From NIOZ-UU13 sp964653075 (lineage in GTDB: Bacteria; Planctomycetota; Phycisphaerae; Sedimentisphaerales; Anaerobacaceae): a stretch of 56,133 bases of DNA. Below the pieces are notes generated by a model, which worked only from the letters and a program-made list of their open reading frames with translations, did not search any database and was not told the DNA's origin. Position 1 is the first letter of the stretch; every line of letters begins with the position of its first letter. Made by a program: the position numbers and the translations under genes. Shown here piece by piece: positions 54,901-56,133 of this stretch. The stretch spans positions 1 through 56,133 of the forward strand of contig CAZZAX010000019.1 of NCBI GenBank assembly GCA_964653075.1, written 5' to 3'.

Positions 54901-56133
54901 CATGACCCTGGTATTTCGCCTGAGGCGGTTCAGTATAACAAGCCAATAATGCTGAATAATAGTGTCCATGTTACGTCCCGTGTATTGAGCGGCGGAGTGT
55001 GGAGTGCTTTGAACGAGGCAACGTTCGCTATAGGTCAATTGGCCGATAATCTTCGCATCTCAGAGATTATGTATAATCCGAACGACCCGAACACCGAATA
55101 TATAGAACTGAAAAACATAGGAACTGAAACTATTAATCTGAATCTGGTTAAATTCACAAACGGAATTGATTTTACCTTCCCGAATATGGAGCTTGCGCCC
55201 GGCGAATATGTCGTGGTCGTTCAGGACAGAGAAGCATTCGAAACCAGATACGGCACAACTCTAAATATAGCCGGTCAATATTCAGGCAAATTAAATAATG
55301 CCGGAGAGAGAATCAGATTGGTAGATGCCGTCGGCCAGATTATTCTGGACTTCGACTACAAGGACGGATGGCGCTCCATAACGGATGGTGAGGGTTTCTC
55401 TCTGACTGTAATAAACCCTGCCGACACCTATCCATACGATTGGAATGAGAAAGACTCCTGGCGTAGCAGTGCATATCTCAGCGGCTCGCCGGGCGAAGAT
55501 GACAACGGTATTGTTCCTGCCCCGGGCGCGGTTGTTATTAACGAGGTGCTGGCTCATTCACACGCCGATGCCGCGGACTGGATAGAGCTGTATAATACCA
55601 CCGGCACTTCTATCGATATTGGCGGCTGGTTCTTAAGCGACAGCAGCTCCGATTTAACCAAATACCGGATTGCTGCTGGGACAGTAATTGCTCCGGGTGG
55701 ATATATTGTTTTCTATGAAGACCGGCATTTCAACAATCCATCTGCCCCGGGCACTTATCAGCCCTTTGCCCTGAGCGAGAACGGTGAACGGCTGTATCTA
55801 AGCTCCGCAGAAGGCGGTCTTTTGACAGGGTATAGACAGGTTGAGGATTTCGGCGGCTCAGAAACAGGCATATCGTTTGGCCGGTACTATAAGCCCGGCA
55901 CCGGCAACTACAACTTTGTACCGATGTCTGAGAATACTCCGGGCCTTGCTAATGCCTACCCGAAGGTCGGCCCAATAGTCATCAGCGAGATTATGTACAA
56001 TCCATCCTGGCCCGTTGGCGGCCCTTATACCAATGACCAGTATGAATATATCGAGCTTCACAACATCAGCGCCGAGCCTGTTACTTTATATAATTTTGAC
56101 ACTGCTCAGCCGTGGAAGTTTACCGACGGTATT
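51970..56133 (+). CDS. Giant secreted LTD/CotH protein (C-terminus beyond window)
   Basis: Open from ATG 51970 to the window end, 1388 codons. GAGGAAGGGG lies 20 nt upstream, unusually far, but no closer start fits. Signal peptide 1-~29. Seen: LTD 1 (VINEFMASNSSEIRD, DDWIEIYN, ~33-140); a CHB_HEX_C-like beta module (YYTLDGSDP, ~212); a CotH kinase-like domain (~315-640: IRIQGGYFRQHNATKKHSFR, LRAGANDGY, FVHLYINGIYWGLYNPVERPD); a second YTLDGSDP module (~774); LTD 2 (~1025-1130, ISEIMYNPND), LTD 3 (~1185-1280, VINEVLAHSHADAADWIELYN) and LTD 4 (from ~1337, ISEIMYNPSW), cut off. CotH-like domains phosphorylate extracellular proteins in spores; here the kinase role is inference. Confidence 0.9.
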   Translation, partial: MNKLLPILMLSLLFTGFIPVEQVYSAEVPLVINEFMASNSSEIRDPQGQYDDWIEIYNYGVNAIDIGGLYLTDDLSDPTKWRIPDGKPGVTTVPAGGYLLIWADDDIADSGLHANFKLSAIGEEIGLFDTDGVTLIDFCFFDEQTADISYGLYPDAGDNWRFFGFPSPGGQNNNAYLGEVSRVEFSHKRGFYEAPFLVTIATETRDAVIYYTLDGSDPYYYQADRGGRYQVGTVYTNPVYIDKTTCLWAKAVKPGFKTTNGAAQTYIFLDDVIAQDRQAALEAGFPGSWGGTSPDYGMDRDVIGQNREDLFGGIYAKTIRDDLKSIPTMSILMKIDDMFGDDGIYTNSTQHGTSWECPASVELICPDGRDGFQVSCGIRIQGGYFRQHNATKKHSFRLLFKGIYGLTKLQYPLFGEDAADSFDTIVLRAGANDGYSWNAARYTEQYTRDEFGRELQRATGNAGAHGIFVHLYINGIYWGLYNPVERPDNAFSAGYYGGERDNWDAIHDNAANDGDKTAWNQMIARCRQASNSNEVYQELQGNNPDGTPNPAYPNLLDVTNYVDYLIVNLWGGNWDWPWKNWWAGRERSDNSTGFKFYCWDYENTIGNNLGRSPLNKNALNNNFSQAGEPHQSLKQNAEYRLLFADRVHKFFFNGAVLTPESLINRYADLAAGVERAIVAESARWGDQHHSRPLTLEQWYDSDNNYNDGHAGRDWILNYYLPQRSDIVLQQFRDAGLYPGVDAPVFYIDGSYMYGGHITKNNSLSMVSSKGTIWYTLDGSDPRIAGTSRPGDITSTTLVAENAQKKVLVPTRSISNNWKGGQPFDDSAWSIGLGNPGGVGYERSSGYQNYISLDVQQQMYNGNTSCYIRIPFTVDSDDLAGFNIMTLKIRYDDGFVAYLNGTGIDGRNFTGTPQWNSSASAQNTDSAAVVFENFNVSSFLNVLRSGENILAIHGLNQRPTSSDFLISVELVITKSIPVHDPGISPEAVQYNKPIMLNNSVHVTSRVLSGGVWSALNEATFAIGQLADNLRISEIMYNPNDPNTEYIELKNIGTETINLNLVKFTNGIDFTFPNMELAPGEYVVVVQDREAFETRYGTTLNIAGQYSGKLNNAGERIRLVDAVGQIILDFDYKDGWRSITDGEGFSLTVINPADTYPYDWNEKDSWRSSAYLSGSPGEDDNGIVPAPGAVVINEVLAHSHADAADWIELYNTTGTSIDIGGWFLSDSSSDLTKYRIAAGTVIAPGGYIVFYEDRHFNNPSAPGTYQPFALSENGERLYLSSAEGGLLTGYRQVEDFGGSETGISFGRYYKPGTGNYNFVPMSENTPGLANAYPKVGPIVISEIMYNPSWPVGGPYTNDQYEYIELHNISAEPVTLYNFDTAQPWKFTDGI

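Overview
The window looks like a chromosomal segment from a planctomycete, most likely of the Phycisphaerae/Sedimentisphaerales type. The main reasons are the DUF1549/DUF1553 - DUF1501 - PPC-domain operon, and secreted proteins built from GEVED, GLUG, DUF3160, LTD and CotH modules. Small interspersed repeats and a nusA-infB-rbfA cluster without rimP point the same way. It is one contig with a single 100-N scaffold gap (28275-28374). Many genes have a clear sigma70-type promoter with a 17-bp spacer.

Layout. (1) 1-9000, housekeeping: a truncated ubiE-like methyltransferase and pyrF on the minus strand, a small membrane protein, then the plus-strand cluster nusA-infB-rbfA-(HhH-GPD-like protein with a lysine tail)-hisG. 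It is preceded by a ~320-nt structured leader that ends in an intrinsic terminator. (2) 9150-12400: two secreted minus-strand proteins, one of them an HtrA-like protease whose first ~65 codons come from a 194-bp imperfect palindrome. (3) 12400-16600: a repeat-rich accessory stretch with a DUF4258/YgiT toxin-antitoxin pair, a two-TM protein of unknown function, and several families of short repeats. (4) 16600-24540: a periplasmic PpiC-like foldase facing a minus-strand run made of an ABC exporter (NatA/NatB-like), an M48 peptidase, and a sugar operon (Gfo/Idh dehydrogenase, TIM-barrel isomerase, MFS H+ symporter) closed by a strong terminator. (5) 24760-34740: a very large secreted protein with two GEVED domains and at least 75 T-x-C-P-x-x-x heptads, preceded by a 19-codon leader ORF. 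Two translationally coupled multi-TM proteins with GATase1-like (DUF4350-like) ectodomains follow. (6) 34800-37750: minus-strand S8 protease, small membrane protein and PilX-like prepilin protein. (7) 38040-43580: the classic planctomycete DUF1549/DUF1553, DUF1501 and PPC operon. (8) 43700-56133: a run of large surface proteins, DUF3160 - GLUG - DUF3160 - LTD/CotH; the last runs off the end.

The best candidates for something undescribed are: the Cys-Pro heptad protein with its leader peptide and the coupled membrane pair downstream; the nusA leader RNA, which has mutually exclusive helices; the palindromic element that supplies the start of a protease gene; and a GTGGCAC-flanked repeat that sits both between genes and inside a reading frame. 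All functional links between neighbours are inference from position.
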